From Bacteroidaceae bacterium (lineage in GTDB: Bacteria; Bacteroidota; Bacteroidia; Bacteroidales; Muribaculaceae), in the NCBI GenBank assembly GCA_021768245.1, contig JAETNO010000018.1, forward strand, positions 4,466 to 68,465: a stretch of 64,000 nucleotides of DNA, in the 5' to 3' direction. The position numbers were made by a program, and so were the translations under genes. The notes beneath the pieces are model-generated. The model had not been told where the DNA came from, ran no database searches, and saw only the letters and a program-made list of their open reading frames with translations. Positions 42,194 through 50,446 of this stretch are shown one piece after another; the first letter of the stretch is position 1; every line of letters starts with the position of its first letter.

Positions 42194-42370
42194 ATGACAA
42201 AAGCATCATTTGACACAATAGGCGGACTGTTGATCGCCTTTGTTGCGGGAAACTTAGCGCAACACGACTACTCGGTGGCGGATTGGTGGAGGTTTGCGCT
42301 GCACGTTATTTTTACTGTTGCGGGAATTTGGATGTTCAGCGACGGATATAGCAATTTGCCGAAAAAATAA
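42194..42370 (+). CDS. Small two-helix phage membrane protein
   Basis: 58 codons, ATG 42194-42196, nine bases after the previous stop. Two hydrophobic segments (IGGLLIAFVAGNLA and FALHVIFTVAGIWMF) are separated by a polar DYSVADWWR loop. No family recognised; superinfection exclusion or lysis roles are possible but unsupported. Confidence 0.55.
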   Translation: MTKASFDTIGGLLIAFVAGNLAQHDYSVADWWRFALHVIFTVAGIWMFSDGYSNLPKK

Positions 42371-42413
42371 GGCGATGACCTCCGCCGCATTGCGGAGCTA
42401 AAACGAAGGAGAG

Positions 42414-42605
42414 ATGAATTACACTAAACCTAAAGGCGGATATGTGTTTATGACGTATGACGAATTTCAAGCCCTTGCCGAGGTAATTGCAATGGCAGAG
42501 GGAGGGGTTGAATCGGCAGACGAAGATTTCGCTAAATACATGCGCAAGCATGTGCGAAACGCGAACAAATTGATGGTAAAATTCAACACGAGAAAGAAAA
42601 AATGA
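42414..42605 (+). CDS. Small phage protein, unknown
   Basis: 63 residues, acidic centre (AEGGVESADEDFAKYMRKH) and basic end (NTRKKK). It is preceded by AAGGAGAG, a good ribosome site, and overlaps the next gene by four bases. Confidence 0.6.
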   Translation: MNYTKPKGGYVFMTYDEFQALAEVIAMAEGGVESADEDFAKYMRKHVRNANKLMVKFNTRKKK

Positions 42606-43072
42606 AAACAGGAATTGAGATGATCGCAGAAAGGGAAAGCAAGATATTCACGGCAAATGGAATGTCACGCGAGGAACTGAGACTGAATTACAATGCGGCC
42701 TGCAACGCCTATCTGGCTGCTTTTTGCGAGAAGCACGGCTACGATTATGAGCCGGCTGCGTGGACAGGTAACGACCCCGGAGGAATTGCAGAAGTTGGCG
42801 ATCTATTCGTGAGTATGGCGGATATACTGACGGACATCGACCGGGACGCTCCGGAGGAGGAGTATGTCAAATATTACGACTACTGCCTGCGTGTAGGGTC
42901 TATTGCCAACGGCGAACTGCAAACCCCGAACTACGACAGCTGGCTGCGGGGATGCCCGCGGATGGACGAGGAGCAGATAGCTCGGCTGGAGGAATTGCAA
43001 CGGGATGTGCGCTGCGCAGAGATGAATTTGAAAGTCGAGATCGACAGAATTAACAACCTCAAACAAGAATAG
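42602..43072 (+). CDS. Phage protein, unknown
   Basis: 156 residues, mostly helical and acidic. The first 60 residues (YNAACNAYLAAFCEKHGYDYEPAAWTGNDPGGIAEVGDLFVSMADILTDI) are typical of small phage proteins that recur next to zinc-ribbon genes; the C-terminal part is coiled-coil-like (EEQIARLEELQRDVRCAEMNLKVEIDRI). No family named. Confidence 0.62.
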   Translation: MKTGIEMIAERESKIFTANGMSREELRLNYNAACNAYLAAFCEKHGYDYEPAAWTGNDPGGIAEVGDLFVSMADILTDIDRDAPEEEYVKYYDYCLRVGSIANGELQTPNYDSWLRGCPRMDEEQIARLEELQRDVRCAEMNLKVEIDRINNLKQE

Positions 43073-43074
43073 CA

Positions 43075-43392
43075 ATGGATGAAATTAAAAATTGCCCCAA
43101 ATGTGGGATGGAACTTCAAGTGTGTGATAACTGCGAAAATGTAGGCTGTCCGAATTGCGATGGATATACCATCACTCGCGACGATGTGCTGTTGTGTTCG
43201 GAATGCAGCGCGGATATTTTGGCCGAATGGAATAAGCAGACCGAAAACGGAGCGAAAGTATGCGGCACGTGCAGCCACTTCAAGGACGAGGATGTCGACG
43301 GCGACGGTTGGTGTGACAAAGACGACGCGATTTATCACTGCTCGTATTACTGCGGAGATCATTTGCCAAGGCTGGAGAAATTAACGATTTAA
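43075..43392 (+). CDS. Zinc-ribbon phage protein
   Basis: 105 residues with repeated Cys pairs: CPKCGMELQVCDNC, GCPNCDG, CSEC, CGTCSHFKDEDVDGDGWC and CSYYCGDH. At least two zinc sites are likely. ATG 43075 comes two bases after the previous stop. Function unknown; such proteins are often regulators or adaptors. Confidence 0.68.
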   Translation: MDEIKNCPKCGMELQVCDNCENVGCPNCDGYTITRDDVLLCSECSADILAEWNKQTENGAKVCGTCSHFKDEDVDGDGWCDKDDAIYHCSYYCGDHLPRLEKLTI

Positions 43393-43404
43393 AACTGTAA
43401 AACT

Positions 43405-43593
43405 ATGACTTATCAAGAAATGAATGAAGCCATTCGTGAAGCGGAATTAACCGTCAGGCGTGCAGAAACATATTTGAATCAGATGGCTCGATTCCTTTGC
43501 GGTCGATTGCGGAAAGTAAATCCGGACACCCTCCGCAATCTGAAAAAGGAGCTTAAAAAATTCAATTCCCAAACGGGAGAATGGAGTGGATAA
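43405..43593 (+). CDS. Small helical phage protein
   Basis: 62 residues, a helical heptad-like first part (MNEAIREAELTVRRAETYLNQMARFL) and basic second part. No family recognised. It ends the early gene block; a hairpin follows. Confidence 0.55.
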   Translation: MTYQEMNEAIREAELTVRRAETYLNQMARFLCGRLRKVNPDTLRNLKKELKKFNSQTGEWSG

Positions 43594-43605
43594 TAGAAAT
43601 AAAAA

Positions 43606-43625
43606 ACGCCCCGAGATAGGGGCGT
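43606..43625. terminator. Hairpin at the end of the early block
   Basis: Stem ACGCCCC (43606-43612) / GGGGCGT (43619-43625) with a 6-base loop. A-runs flank it on the plus strand, so the T tract needed for intrinsic termination is present only for minus-strand transcription. It may still end or protect the early mRNA. Confidence 0.4.
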
Positions 43626-43664
43626 AAAAACCAAAGTTTACTTTTTCAGTCATCGGTTCGTTAC

Positions 43665-43773
43665 CTCATCGACTAACTTACTCAAAATCACTTCGATGAG
43701 AATTCAAAATAATTTTTCAAAAAAAATCATATGAAATGTTTTTTTAATTAAACCTACCCGCATGCGAGTAGAT
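43665..43773. promoter_or_regulatory. Control region upstream of the sigma-like gene
   Basis: The 260-base gap 43594-43854 holds CTCATCGA (43665-43672) with its inverse TCGATGAG (43693-43700), and further right the near-perfect palindrome CTACcCGCATGCGaGTAG (about 43754-43771). No clear -7 element of the usual Bacteroidetes form was found, so the promoter here may be of another type. Confidence 0.4.
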
Positions 43774-43854
43774 ATCTGTATTATAGGGATTTCTCCCAAT
43801 CTTTGGAGGCCTGTATTGCACCTCGCACCTTAAAGGTAATTCATTTTTTTAGAA

Positions 43855-44397
43855 ATGTCAAATAATTTAGATAATTTCATTACGACCCATTACCCGCAAT
43901 GGGTAGAATACGCGACCTACCACGTCCGCTACTCGCGGCTTCCGATCGACCCGGCCGAGGTCGTGAACGATGTGCTGTGTACCCTCCTTGAGCGGGATGT
44001 GTCGAAGCTCGAACACCTGATGAACGCCCGGAATAAGGATGGGACTGAACTTGATTTTTTCGTGATGCGAATCATCAAGATCAGCATACACTCGCCGCGG
44101 TCACCGTTCCGCTACCAACGGGGACAGCATTGCACGGATCGGCTTGAAGACAGCATCCGAACACTCCCGGCTCCAACTCCGGATTTCAATCAGGAAGATG
44201 CCTATATGCAGGTTCGGCAGGTATTCGACACGTTGCAGGTGTCGGAATTGTCAAAGCGTATCTTCGCATGGCGATTCTTCGAAGGAAAGACATTCGCCGA
44301 GTGGCCGGGGCCTGAAAGTCCGAAGTTCATATACGACACTTTCAATCGCATTTTGTTGATAATTTCCGCCAAGATTCGGAGAAAAAACGCTCCCTAA
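43855..44397 (+). CDS. RNA polymerase sigma-factor-like protein
   Basis: 180 residues. Residues 15-75 resemble sigma region 2 (YATYHVRYSRLPIDPAEVVNDVLCTLLERD...LDFFVMRIIKISI), and residues 120-175 region 4 (LQVSELSKRIFAWRFFEGKTFAEWPGPESPKFIYDTFNRILLIISAKIRRK). It stands alone after a regulatory gap and just before the packaging and virion genes, so a role in late transcription is likely. Confidence 0.68.
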   Translation: MSNNLDNFITTHYPQWVEYATYHVRYSRLPIDPAEVVNDVLCTLLERDVSKLEHLMNARNKDGTELDFFVMRIIKISIHSPRSPFRYQRGQHCTDRLEDSIRTLPAPTPDFNQEDAYMQVRQVFDTLQVSELSKRIFAWRFFEGKTFAEWPGPESPKFIYDTFNRILLIISAKIRRKNAP

Positions 44398-44486
44398 TTC
44401 TATTATCCTATGAAGTCCGACATAGTGTCAATGTCAAATGACGGTAATCCGTCCAAGTCGCGGAGGCTTGCCAAAACTCCGCACAT

Positions 44487-44559
44487 AGCGAGGCAGAGCA
44501 GTTGGTAGCTCGTTGGGCTCATATCCCAAAGGTCGCAGGTTCAAGTCCTGTCCTCGCTT
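44487..44559 (+). tRNA. tRNA-Met (CAT)
   Basis: A full 73-nt cloverleaf: acceptor AGCGAGG/CCTCGCT, D arm GAGC-AGTTGGTA-GCTC, anticodon arm TTGGG-CTCATAT-CCCAA, T arm GCAGG-TTCAAGT-CCTGT, discriminator T. Anticodon CAT gives Met, or Ile if the C is lysidine-modified. CCA is not encoded. It lies inside the prophage between the sigma-like gene and the ParB gene and is different from the tRNA fragment at the attachment site. Confidence 0.92.
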
Positions 44560-44572
44560 CAAAATTCAGATT

Positions 44573-45145
44573 ATGGCCGATATAAAGTTAGACCCGAAAA
44601 ACTACCGCGTTCACGGTGAGAAGAACAAAGCTATCATCCGCAAAAGCCTTGAGGATTGCGGTACTGGCCGCTCTATCCTTTTGGATGGGGATGATGTCGT
44701 GATTGCCGGGAACGGCGTATACGAACAGGCGCAGGCGCTCGGACTCCCGGTGCGTGTCATTGAGTCGGATGGACGAGAGCTTATCGCAATCAAACGCACG
44801 GATCTCAAAACGGAAGACGATAAGCGCCGCGCATTGGCACTGGCCGACAACCACGCCAGCGACACTTCGGTTTTCAATATCGATTCTGTTCTTATGGACT
44901 TTTCGCCCGAAGAACTCGACATGTGGGAGTTTGAGATCGACACAGCCAATATCGACCTGCTGTCCGAGGTCGAGCAAAACGGGTTCAAGAATGCCGTAAA
45001 CGAGAGTTCTGATTTATTCACCTTGTCCTTTGCCTTGCCCAAGAGTATGAAAGAGGATGTTGAAGCTTACATCAAGCGGAACGGGAAAGACAATTTGACA
45101 CAGTTAATTATCAGTGAAGTATGCCGAGATGCGGAAGTCAAATAG
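44573..45145 (+). CDS. ParB-domain protein paired with radical SAM gene
   Basis: 190 residues. The ParB/sulfiredoxin-like domain reads LDPKNYRVHGEKNKAIIRKSLEDCGTGRSILLDGDDVVIAGNGVYEQAQALG, then NHASDTSVFNIDSVLMD. Such domains with KNYRxH and GN(G/R) motifs occur in phages beside terminase or methylase genes. It overlaps the radical SAM gene by 25 bases, so the two products probably act together. Confidence 0.8.
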   Translation: MADIKLDPKNYRVHGEKNKAIIRKSLEDCGTGRSILLDGDDVVIAGNGVYEQAQALGLPVRVIESDGRELIAIKRTDLKTEDDKRRALALADNHASDTSVFNIDSVLMDFSPEELDMWEFEIDTANIDLLSEVEQNGFKNAVNESSDLFTLSFALPKSMKEDVEAYIKRNGKDNLTQLIISEVCRDAEVK

Positions 45146-46131
45146 CGATTTGTGACCTACCGATCCGGTTCGACACGTATAAGGGATGTTCCCATATGTG
45201 CCGTTACTGTTTTGTGCAGCTCAAATACGACATTTCAAATATCGAACGCGGCGAAGGGCCGAAGTCCCTGCGCGGCTTCATCGACGGCCAGCGCAACGGT
45301 GAAACGGAGTGGTGCGACTGGAATATTCCGATACACTGGGGCGGCATGTCTGACCCGTTTCAGCCTGTAGAGCGAGAGCATCGATTGTCACACGACGCCC
45401 TTAAGGTCTTTGCCGAAACACAATATCCGTTTGTGGTCAGTACAAAGGGCATTCTGCTCGCTGAGCCGGAATACCTCAACCTGCTGAAACACTGCAACTG
45501 CGTTGTACAGGTATCTCTCGTCAGCCCTCAATATGACAAACTGGAGAAAGGAGCGCCGACCTATGCCGAGCGCCTCGATATGATCCGCACGATAGCACCC
45601 CATGTAAAGCGTGTGATCGTCCGGGTTCAGCCTTATACGACGGGAATGCTTCGGGATGTCCTCGGTGCTGTGTCTACCTACAAGAGTATAGGCGTACATG
45701 GGCTGACAATCGAGGGCATGAAATACAAACGCAAGGTAGACGGTCTTGTAAAAGTCGGCGGGGATTTCTGCTATCCGGCCTCTGTTCTCAAACGGCACTT
45801 TGAATGGATAAAGGCGGAATGCCATCGAAATGGATTGGCTTTCTACTCGGCCGAAAACCGTTTGCGCAAGATGGGAGATTCTCTATGTTGCTGCGGTGTT
45901 GATGGGCTGGATGGATTTAAGACGAACACGTTCAATCTGAATCATTACCTATTCGATAAGGAGCGGTATGTGCCAACGGAGAAGATGAAAGAGCCGGGAA
46001 CCTGCTTGTGCCTGAAAGCTATCTGTCAGAATACAGCAGGTTACAGTGCATTCAAGAAGCGAAGCCTGCATTACATGATGGGGGAAATGTCACGGGATAA
46101 AGGTTGTGTTTCCCAGTTGCTGGAAAAATGA
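45121..46131 (+). CDS. Radical SAM enzyme (SPL-like)
   Basis: 336 residues. The iron-sulfur motif CxxxCxxC is Cys23, Cys27, Cys30 in GCSHMCRYCFVQ. WGGMSDPFQPVE and VVSTKGILLAEPEYL follow, as in the spore-photoproduct-lyase-like group. The C-terminal part has several further Cys (LCCCGVDG, GTCLCLKAICQ) that could hold a second cluster. Its substrate is unknown; DNA or nucleotide modification is suggested by the ParB partner and the phage setting. Confidence 0.85.
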   Translation: MPRCGSQIAICDLPIRFDTYKGCSHMCRYCFVQLKYDISNIERGEGPKSLRGFIDGQRNGETEWCDWNIPIHWGGMSDPFQPVEREHRLSHDALKVFAETQYPFVVSTKGILLAEPEYLNLLKHCNCVVQVSLVSPQYDKLEKGAPTYAERLDMIRTIAPHVKRVIVRVQPYTTGMLRDVLGAVSTYKSIGVHGLTIEGMKYKRKVDGLVKVGGDFCYPASVLKRHFEWIKAECHRNGLAFYSAENRLRKMGDSLCCCGVDGLDGFKTNTFNLNHYLFDKERYVPTEKMKEPGTCLCLKAICQNTAGYSAFKKRSLHYMMGEMSRDKGCVSQLLEK

Positions 46132-46171
46132 ATACTTTAGCGTCGGAAAAACCAAAAAACAATTCCGCGCT

Positions 46172-46405
46172 ATGAAAACAAAACAGTGTATGATTTACAA
46201 GGATGTCGTAAACAAACGCCTCGCCCGGAAACGGGAACAGGTGTCGGAACTTGAAACGAAAATGATTTCAGAAGGGGAACTCTCCGCGATCGACAAGCGG
46301 AAGATGATAGAATGTAAAGCCGCAATTCTTGAGCTGGAAAACGTAATCGACATTGCGGAGTCCATGTTCACGGCTGAAACCTGCGACCAAAACGAAAAGA
46401 AATAA
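46172..46405 (+). CDS. Small coiled-coil protein before terminase
   Basis: 77 residues from ATG 46172; the longer frame to 46106 overlaps the radical SAM gene and was not used. Nearly all helical and charged (VNKRLARKREQVSELETKMISEGELSAIDKRKMIECKAAILELENVIDIAESM). No family recognised. Confidence 0.58.
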   Translation: MKTKQCMIYKDVVNKRLARKREQVSELETKMISEGELSAIDKRKMIECKAAILELENVIDIAESMFTAETCDQNEKK

Positions 46406-46411
46406 AGACCA

Positions 46412-46933
46412 ATGGCAAAGTATAGTGCAGAACTCACCGAAAGGATTTGTTCGCTCATCCGGGCGGATAGCTATACTATTGCCGAAATCTGTAAAATCGC
46501 AGGTATTGCTGAAAGTACCTTTTACGAGTGGAAGGACTCCAAAGCGGAGTTTTCAGAGGCTATAAAAAAGGCTCAAGAGGAGTGCAGATACTTCTTTGCG
46601 ACCGAAGCCAAGAAATCGCTGCTAAAGCTTGTGCAGGGGTTCACCGTTGAAGAGAAACGCACGGTTACCGCTGATACCGGAAAGAAAAGCGAGGACGGGA
46701 AACCGATCGTAAAGGTCAAAGAGCATACAACCGTTACCAAATACGTTGCCCCGAACCCTACAGCGATCATCTTCACACTTACGAACTGCGACGCGGAGAA
46801 TTGGAAGAACCGGCAGAGTGCCGAGTTAACTGGTAAAGGTGGAAAAGACTTGATACCGCCGGACATGAAGAAGAACGTCGATAGCATGACCCCGGCAGAA
46901 ATTGCAAAGTACGTATGCAAGGATGGGAAATGA
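46412..46933 (+). CDS. Terminase small subunit
   Basis: 173 residues. N-terminal HTH (SYTIAEICKIAGIAESTFYEWKDSKAEFSEAIKKAQ) for binding the packaging site; middle KKSLLKLVQGFTVEEKRTV; then PTAIIFTLTNCDAENWKNRQS, a pattern of the phage terminase small subunit group. It overlaps the large subunit gene by 11 bases. Confidence 0.82.
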   Translation: MAKYSAELTERICSLIRADSYTIAEICKIAGIAESTFYEWKDSKAEFSEAIKKAQEECRYFFATEAKKSLLKLVQGFTVEEKRTVTADTGKKSEDGKPIVKVKEHTTVTKYVAPNPTAIIFTLTNCDAENWKNRQSAELTGKGGKDLIPPDMKKNVDSMTPAEIAKYVCKDGK

Positions 46934-48374
46934 ATCGGGTGAAATACGGGCGCTGCGGAGCGGAGCCTATCAGTCGTTTCCGTTCTATGTCGCATTATTA
47001 AAGGGTAAGGATTTCCTTACCCCTTTTCATCTGTCTTTCTACTGGGTACTGGATGCCTTTGCACATGGTCGTATAAAGCGGCTGATCGTCACCATGCCGC
47101 CCCAGCATGGAAAATCCGAGGGAACAACGCGTCTGCTGCCGGCATACATGCTCGGCCTTGATCCCGATTTGCGTATTGCTATTGCGTCTTACTCGGACAC
47201 TTTCGCCCGGAAATTCAATCGTGCTATACAGCGCATCATCGACAGCCCCGAATATTATGTTTTGTTTCCGGAAACGCTTCTGAATGGGAATCCGAATTGT
47301 GAGGACAGTGCGCAGTATGTCCGGAATAATACGGAGTTCGAGATTGTCGGCCGCAAAGGGTTTCTAAAAGCTGTGGGACGAAATGGTGCGCTGACCGGAG
47401 AGCGCATTGATGTTTTTATAGGGGATGACCTGTATAAGAATGCTGCCGAGGGTTACTCCCCTATCATTCGTGAATCAGTATCCGAGTGGTACAAATCGAC
47501 CGTAAAAACCCGACTGCACAATAATTCGCGTGAACTTATGGTGTTCACCCGTTGGCATGAAGAGGATCTGATTGGTACGATCATAGCCGCAGGAAATATC
47601 CGGGAATTGCGGTCACTCGATGATATCGACCCGGAATTCGACGGCTGGTACTATCTAAACTTTGAGGCAATTAAGGAAAGCGATCCGACACCCATCGATC
47701 CCCGACAGCGTGGCGAGGCTCTTTGGCCCGAAGCGCATGACCTCAAGCACCTGCAGGAAAAAAGAGACCTCGACCGCATCGTGTTCGAGTGTATGTATCA
47801 GGGACACCCGATGTCGAAAGAGGGGCTATTATACGGGGAGAATTTCAAAACCTACTCTGAACTTCCGGCACAAGGCGACATTCTCGACTATGCCAATTAC
47901 ACAGACACAGCCGATACGGGTGATGACTATCTATGCTCGATCAGCTACGTCCGGGCGAGGGATGGCTATTGCTATGTAACGGACATGGTCTATACACAGG
48001 AGCCGATGGAGTGTACTGAATCCGCCGTAGCCGATATGCTCAAACGTAGCGGTACGCGCCGGGCGTCGATCGAGAGTAACAACGGCGGTCGCGGATTCGC
48101 ACGCGCTGTACAAAAACGGGTTCCGGCCATACGTATCGAATGGTTCCATCAGAGCGGGAATAAGGAAGCCCGCATCCTCTCCAATGCCGCAACGGCGTTG
48201 CAGACTATAATAATGCCGCATGATTGGAAAATCCGCTGGCCTGAATTCTATTTACATATGACGACCTATCGGCGTCAGTTCCGTGCGAACCGCTGGCATG
48301 ATGCCGCGGATGTGGTGACCGGAATTGTCGAAGATGGTACGAATAAGAAAGGTAGAATCAAGGCAGTAAGGTAA
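46923..48374 (+). CDS. Terminase large subunit
   Basis: 483 residues from ATG 46923. Walker A-like VTMPPQHGKSEGTTR (56-70), Walker B VFIGDD (164-169), coupling motif MVFTRWHEEDLIG, and a C-terminal RNase H-like nuclease with YTDTADTGDDYLCS, ESNNGGRGFAR and DAADVVTGIVED acidic residues. It pumps DNA into the prohead and cuts it. It is the best gene for placing the phage in a phylogeny. Confidence 0.95.
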   Translation: MGNESGEIRALRSGAYQSFPFYVALLKGKDFLTPFHLSFYWVLDAFAHGRIKRLIVTMPPQHGKSEGTTRLLPAYMLGLDPDLRIAIASYSDTFARKFNRAIQRIIDSPEYYVLFPETLLNGNPNCEDSAQYVRNNTEFEIVGRKGFLKAVGRNGALTGERIDVFIGDDLYKNAAEGYSPIIRESVSEWYKSTVKTRLHNNSRELMVFTRWHEEDLIGTIIAAGNIRELRSLDDIDPEFDGWYYLNFEAIKESDPTPIDPRQRGEALWPEAHDLKHLQEKRDLDRIVFECMYQGHPMSKEGLLYGENFKTYSELPAQGDILDYANYTDTADTGDDYLCSISYVRARDGYCYVTDMVYTQEPMECTESAVADMLKRSGTRRASIESNNGGRGFARAVQKRVPAIRIEWFHQSGNKEARILSNAATALQTIIMPHDWKIRWPEFYLHMTTYRRQFRANRWHDAADVVTGIVEDGTNKKGRIKAVR

Positions 48375-48376
48375 CC

Positions 48377-48598
48377 ATGGCAAAAATCAAACTCATCGAC
48401 AAACTGAAAAGCCTTGTCGGCATCGAAACAAAAACCAACATCGAACAGGCTATTATGCTCCTGCAGGCAGCGCGGTCGTGTATTGACGCCTATACAGCAG
48501 AAAGAGCAGCCAAACAGCTACACGTAGGGACGCTCTCGCAGATGAACAAGGACATCGGCGTTATCACGAAGAAGCTGTCCGGTTATGTTGAGGGTTAA
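48377..48598 (+). CDS. Small phage protein, unknown
   Basis: 73 residues, helical (IEQAIMLLQAARSCIDAYTAERAAKQL). It lies between terminase and a possible tail-chaperone gene and overlaps the next gene by 14 bases. No family recognised. Confidence 0.6.
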   Translation: MAKIKLIDKLKSLVGIETKTNIEQAIMLLQAARSCIDAYTAERAAKQLHVGTLSQMNKDIGVITKKLSGYVEG

Positions 48599-49454
48599 GA
48601 TTGCCGGCAAAAGGTTTCGCATACCGACGCACTGGGAGGATATTACGCTTACCCAGTGCGCTTGGTTGTACCATAAGGCCAACGAGCAACCCACGGCGCT
48701 TCTTGACTATTACCGCTCCTTTGCCTCGGACACGGCTCCCGAACCATATGCAAATATCGACGAGCTAACCCGGTTCACTTCGGAGGTTGTCGGCTACCTT
48801 GCCGACGTACCGGAAGGGCTGATGCTTCAAACCCGGCGCGAGGATATTATGACGCTGGCAATGGCTGTGCTTCCGCGGTTCATAATCGGGGTACTCGGCA
48901 TTGTCGATTATCCGGTTCGGGGCATTACTTCATTTCGCTACAAAGGCCGCCGCTACTACCTGCCGAAATCCGGGACGGATATTTCCGGGGAACTTACTCC
49001 GTTGAGTGGTGTGACGGCTATCGAGTTCTGCCAACTGTCCGACATCATATGTGCGGAAAACATTGCTTTGGCTCCGCTGGCTGTCGCTATCGTATGCCGC
49101 CGGAAAAGTGAACGGTACGATGAAGAGCTGGCGCAGAATCGGGCGGCGTTGTTCGGAAGCCTTCCAGCCTCGGTCTATTGGGAACTTTGGGCGCAAACTT
49201 CGGGGGCGCATCAGTACCTGAAAGCCGCATTTCCGAATTGTTACGGTACGGGCGGCGGGGATTCGTCGGGTAAAGCCGAGCCTGCGGTATGGTGTGACAC
49301 GCTCGTCGCTATGTCTACCGATAAGCCAAGTGAGCTTGAGCATCTGCAACGGATGAACGCCTACGATTTCGTACACCTATTGTCGGAGAATATCAAACGG
49401 AGAACGGAAGAATGGAAGATGAAAGCCGCCTTAGCGTCTTGCGGGGTAAGGTAG
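48585..49454 (+). CDS. Phage protein, possible tail assembly factor
   Basis: 289 residues. VKIAGKRFRIPTHWEDITLTQCAWLYH and a later all-helical domain ending MNAYDFVHLLSENIKRRTEEWKM are common wording in Bacteroidetes siphophage proteins encoded upstream of tail genes. A tail-chaperone-like role is a guess from position only. It overlaps the next gene by 43 bases. Confidence 0.6.
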   Translation: MLRVKIAGKRFRIPTHWEDITLTQCAWLYHKANEQPTALLDYYRSFASDTAPEPYANIDELTRFTSEVVGYLADVPEGLMLQTRREDIMTLAMAVLPRFIIGVLGIVDYPVRGITSFRYKGRRYYLPKSGTDISGELTPLSGVTAIEFCQLSDIICAENIALAPLAVAIVCRRKSERYDEELAQNRAALFGSLPASVYWELWAQTSGAHQYLKAAFPNCYGTGGGDSSGKAEPAVWCDTLVAMSTDKPSELEHLQRMNAYDFVHLLSENIKRRTEEWKMKAALASCGVR

Positions 49455-49609
49455 AATTGCTCACATGGCTGATAAATCGGGAATGCAAATGCGACCGGGC
49501 CAAATGTGCCGAGCATTTCCGGTACATGGAGCAGTTGAAATTTCAGTACGAATGCGAAATAGAGGACTATGAGAACAATACTACGGGAAGCGTTGAAAGC
49601 CGCGCTTGA
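49412..49609 (+). CDS. Small phage protein, unknown
   Basis: 65 residues, helical, with CKCDRAKC as a possible metal site. It overlaps both neighbours (43 and 41 bases), an arrangement like the overlapping tail-assembly chaperone frames of siphophages. Confidence 0.52.
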   Translation: MEDESRLSVLRGKVELLTWLINRECKCDRAKCAEHFRYMEQLKFQYECEIEDYENNTTGSVESRA

Positions 49610-49991
49610 GAAAACATACGATATGACGTTCGACTTCGGCATGGGCTTCTTGGATGATATCAATGGTGGAGGTTACAAACTTCCGTGCGTTTGGGTATGT
49701 CCGTTTGATCTTGTAGGCAAAACGGGGCGGTCTGAGGGCTTTAAAATCTATGCCGGGACAGTTTACCTGCTTGAGTTGTCCGACGGGCTTACATCCGAGA
49801 AAAAGGACGAACGCTGGGATGATATGGAACGGGCAGCAGTCGAGGCGTTCAGTGAAATGGCTGAAACGCTTGGAGTGACGTTCGACAAAATCAATGCCTT
49901 TCCCAATGAGGGCACTTACACAGGGTATAACGACATCTCACTTAAAGTAACATTTGAGGTAATGACAAGCTATTGTGAAAACCGCGGATAG
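49569..49991 (+). CDS. Tail completion/terminator-like protein
   Basis: 140 residues. Size, position before the gp10-like gene and alpha/beta composition (LKAALEKTYDMTFDFGMGFLDDI...YAGTVYLLELSDG...SLKVTFEVMT) suit a tail terminator or head-tail closure protein. No sequence family is recognised. Confidence 0.55.
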   Translation: MRTILREALKAALEKTYDMTFDFGMGFLDDINGGGYKLPCVWVCPFDLVGKTGRSEGFKIYAGTVYLLELSDGLTSEKKDERWDDMERAAVEAFSEMAETLGVTFDKINAFPNEGTYTGYNDISLKVTFEVMTSYCENRG

Positions 49992-50442
49992 TCCCATATT
50001 ACAGCAAATTGCCCAGTACTTGAGTGACACCTTGCAAATGGAATTGCTCAATCAGGGACATACTGCGTCCGAGGCTCTTTTTAACAGTATTCAGTCGGTG
50101 ATAGATCAGACACTGACGGGTATAACGATCTCCGCGCAGGCTCTGTATTATGCAAAATTCGTAAATGCAGGTCGCAAGCCCGGAACGAAAGGTGTGCCGA
50201 TTGATGTCCTCGTCGAATGGATCAGGCGCAAGCGGCTCAATATGGAAGGTAAAAGAGAACGATCCGTAGCTTTTGCTATGCAACGGTCAATCCGGGACAA
50301 AGGCATCAATCCCTCCCGGTTCATAGATAAATCAATAGATAAGTTCAACAAGTATAAACGACTGGAAGAGAATATAGAACGATTCATGGAGGAGTATACA
50401 GAGGAACAACTGCAAACTATTTTTAACCAATTAACTGCATGA
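49975..50442 (+). CDS. HK97 gp10-like/tail-joining protein
   Basis: 155 residues starting at GTG 49975, which overlaps the previous gene by 17 bases; no ATG serves as well. The AQALYYAKFVNAGRKPGTKGVPIDVLVEWIRRKRL segment with YY..FVN.GRkPG is the usual phage gp10/tail-completion wording. The C-terminal half is helical. Confidence 0.62.
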   Translation: MKTADSPILQQIAQYLSDTLQMELLNQGHTASEALFNSIQSVIDQTLTGITISAQALYYAKFVNAGRKPGTKGVPIDVLVEWIRRKRLNMEGKRERSVAFAMQRSIRDKGINPSRFIDKSIDKFNKYKRLEENIERFMEEYTEEQLQTIFNQLTA

Positions 50443-50446
50443 CGAT

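Noticed and set aside
44410..44499. 29-codon frame upstream of and into tRNA-Met
   Set aside because: It ends inside the tRNA and has no family; more likely the tRNA leader region.
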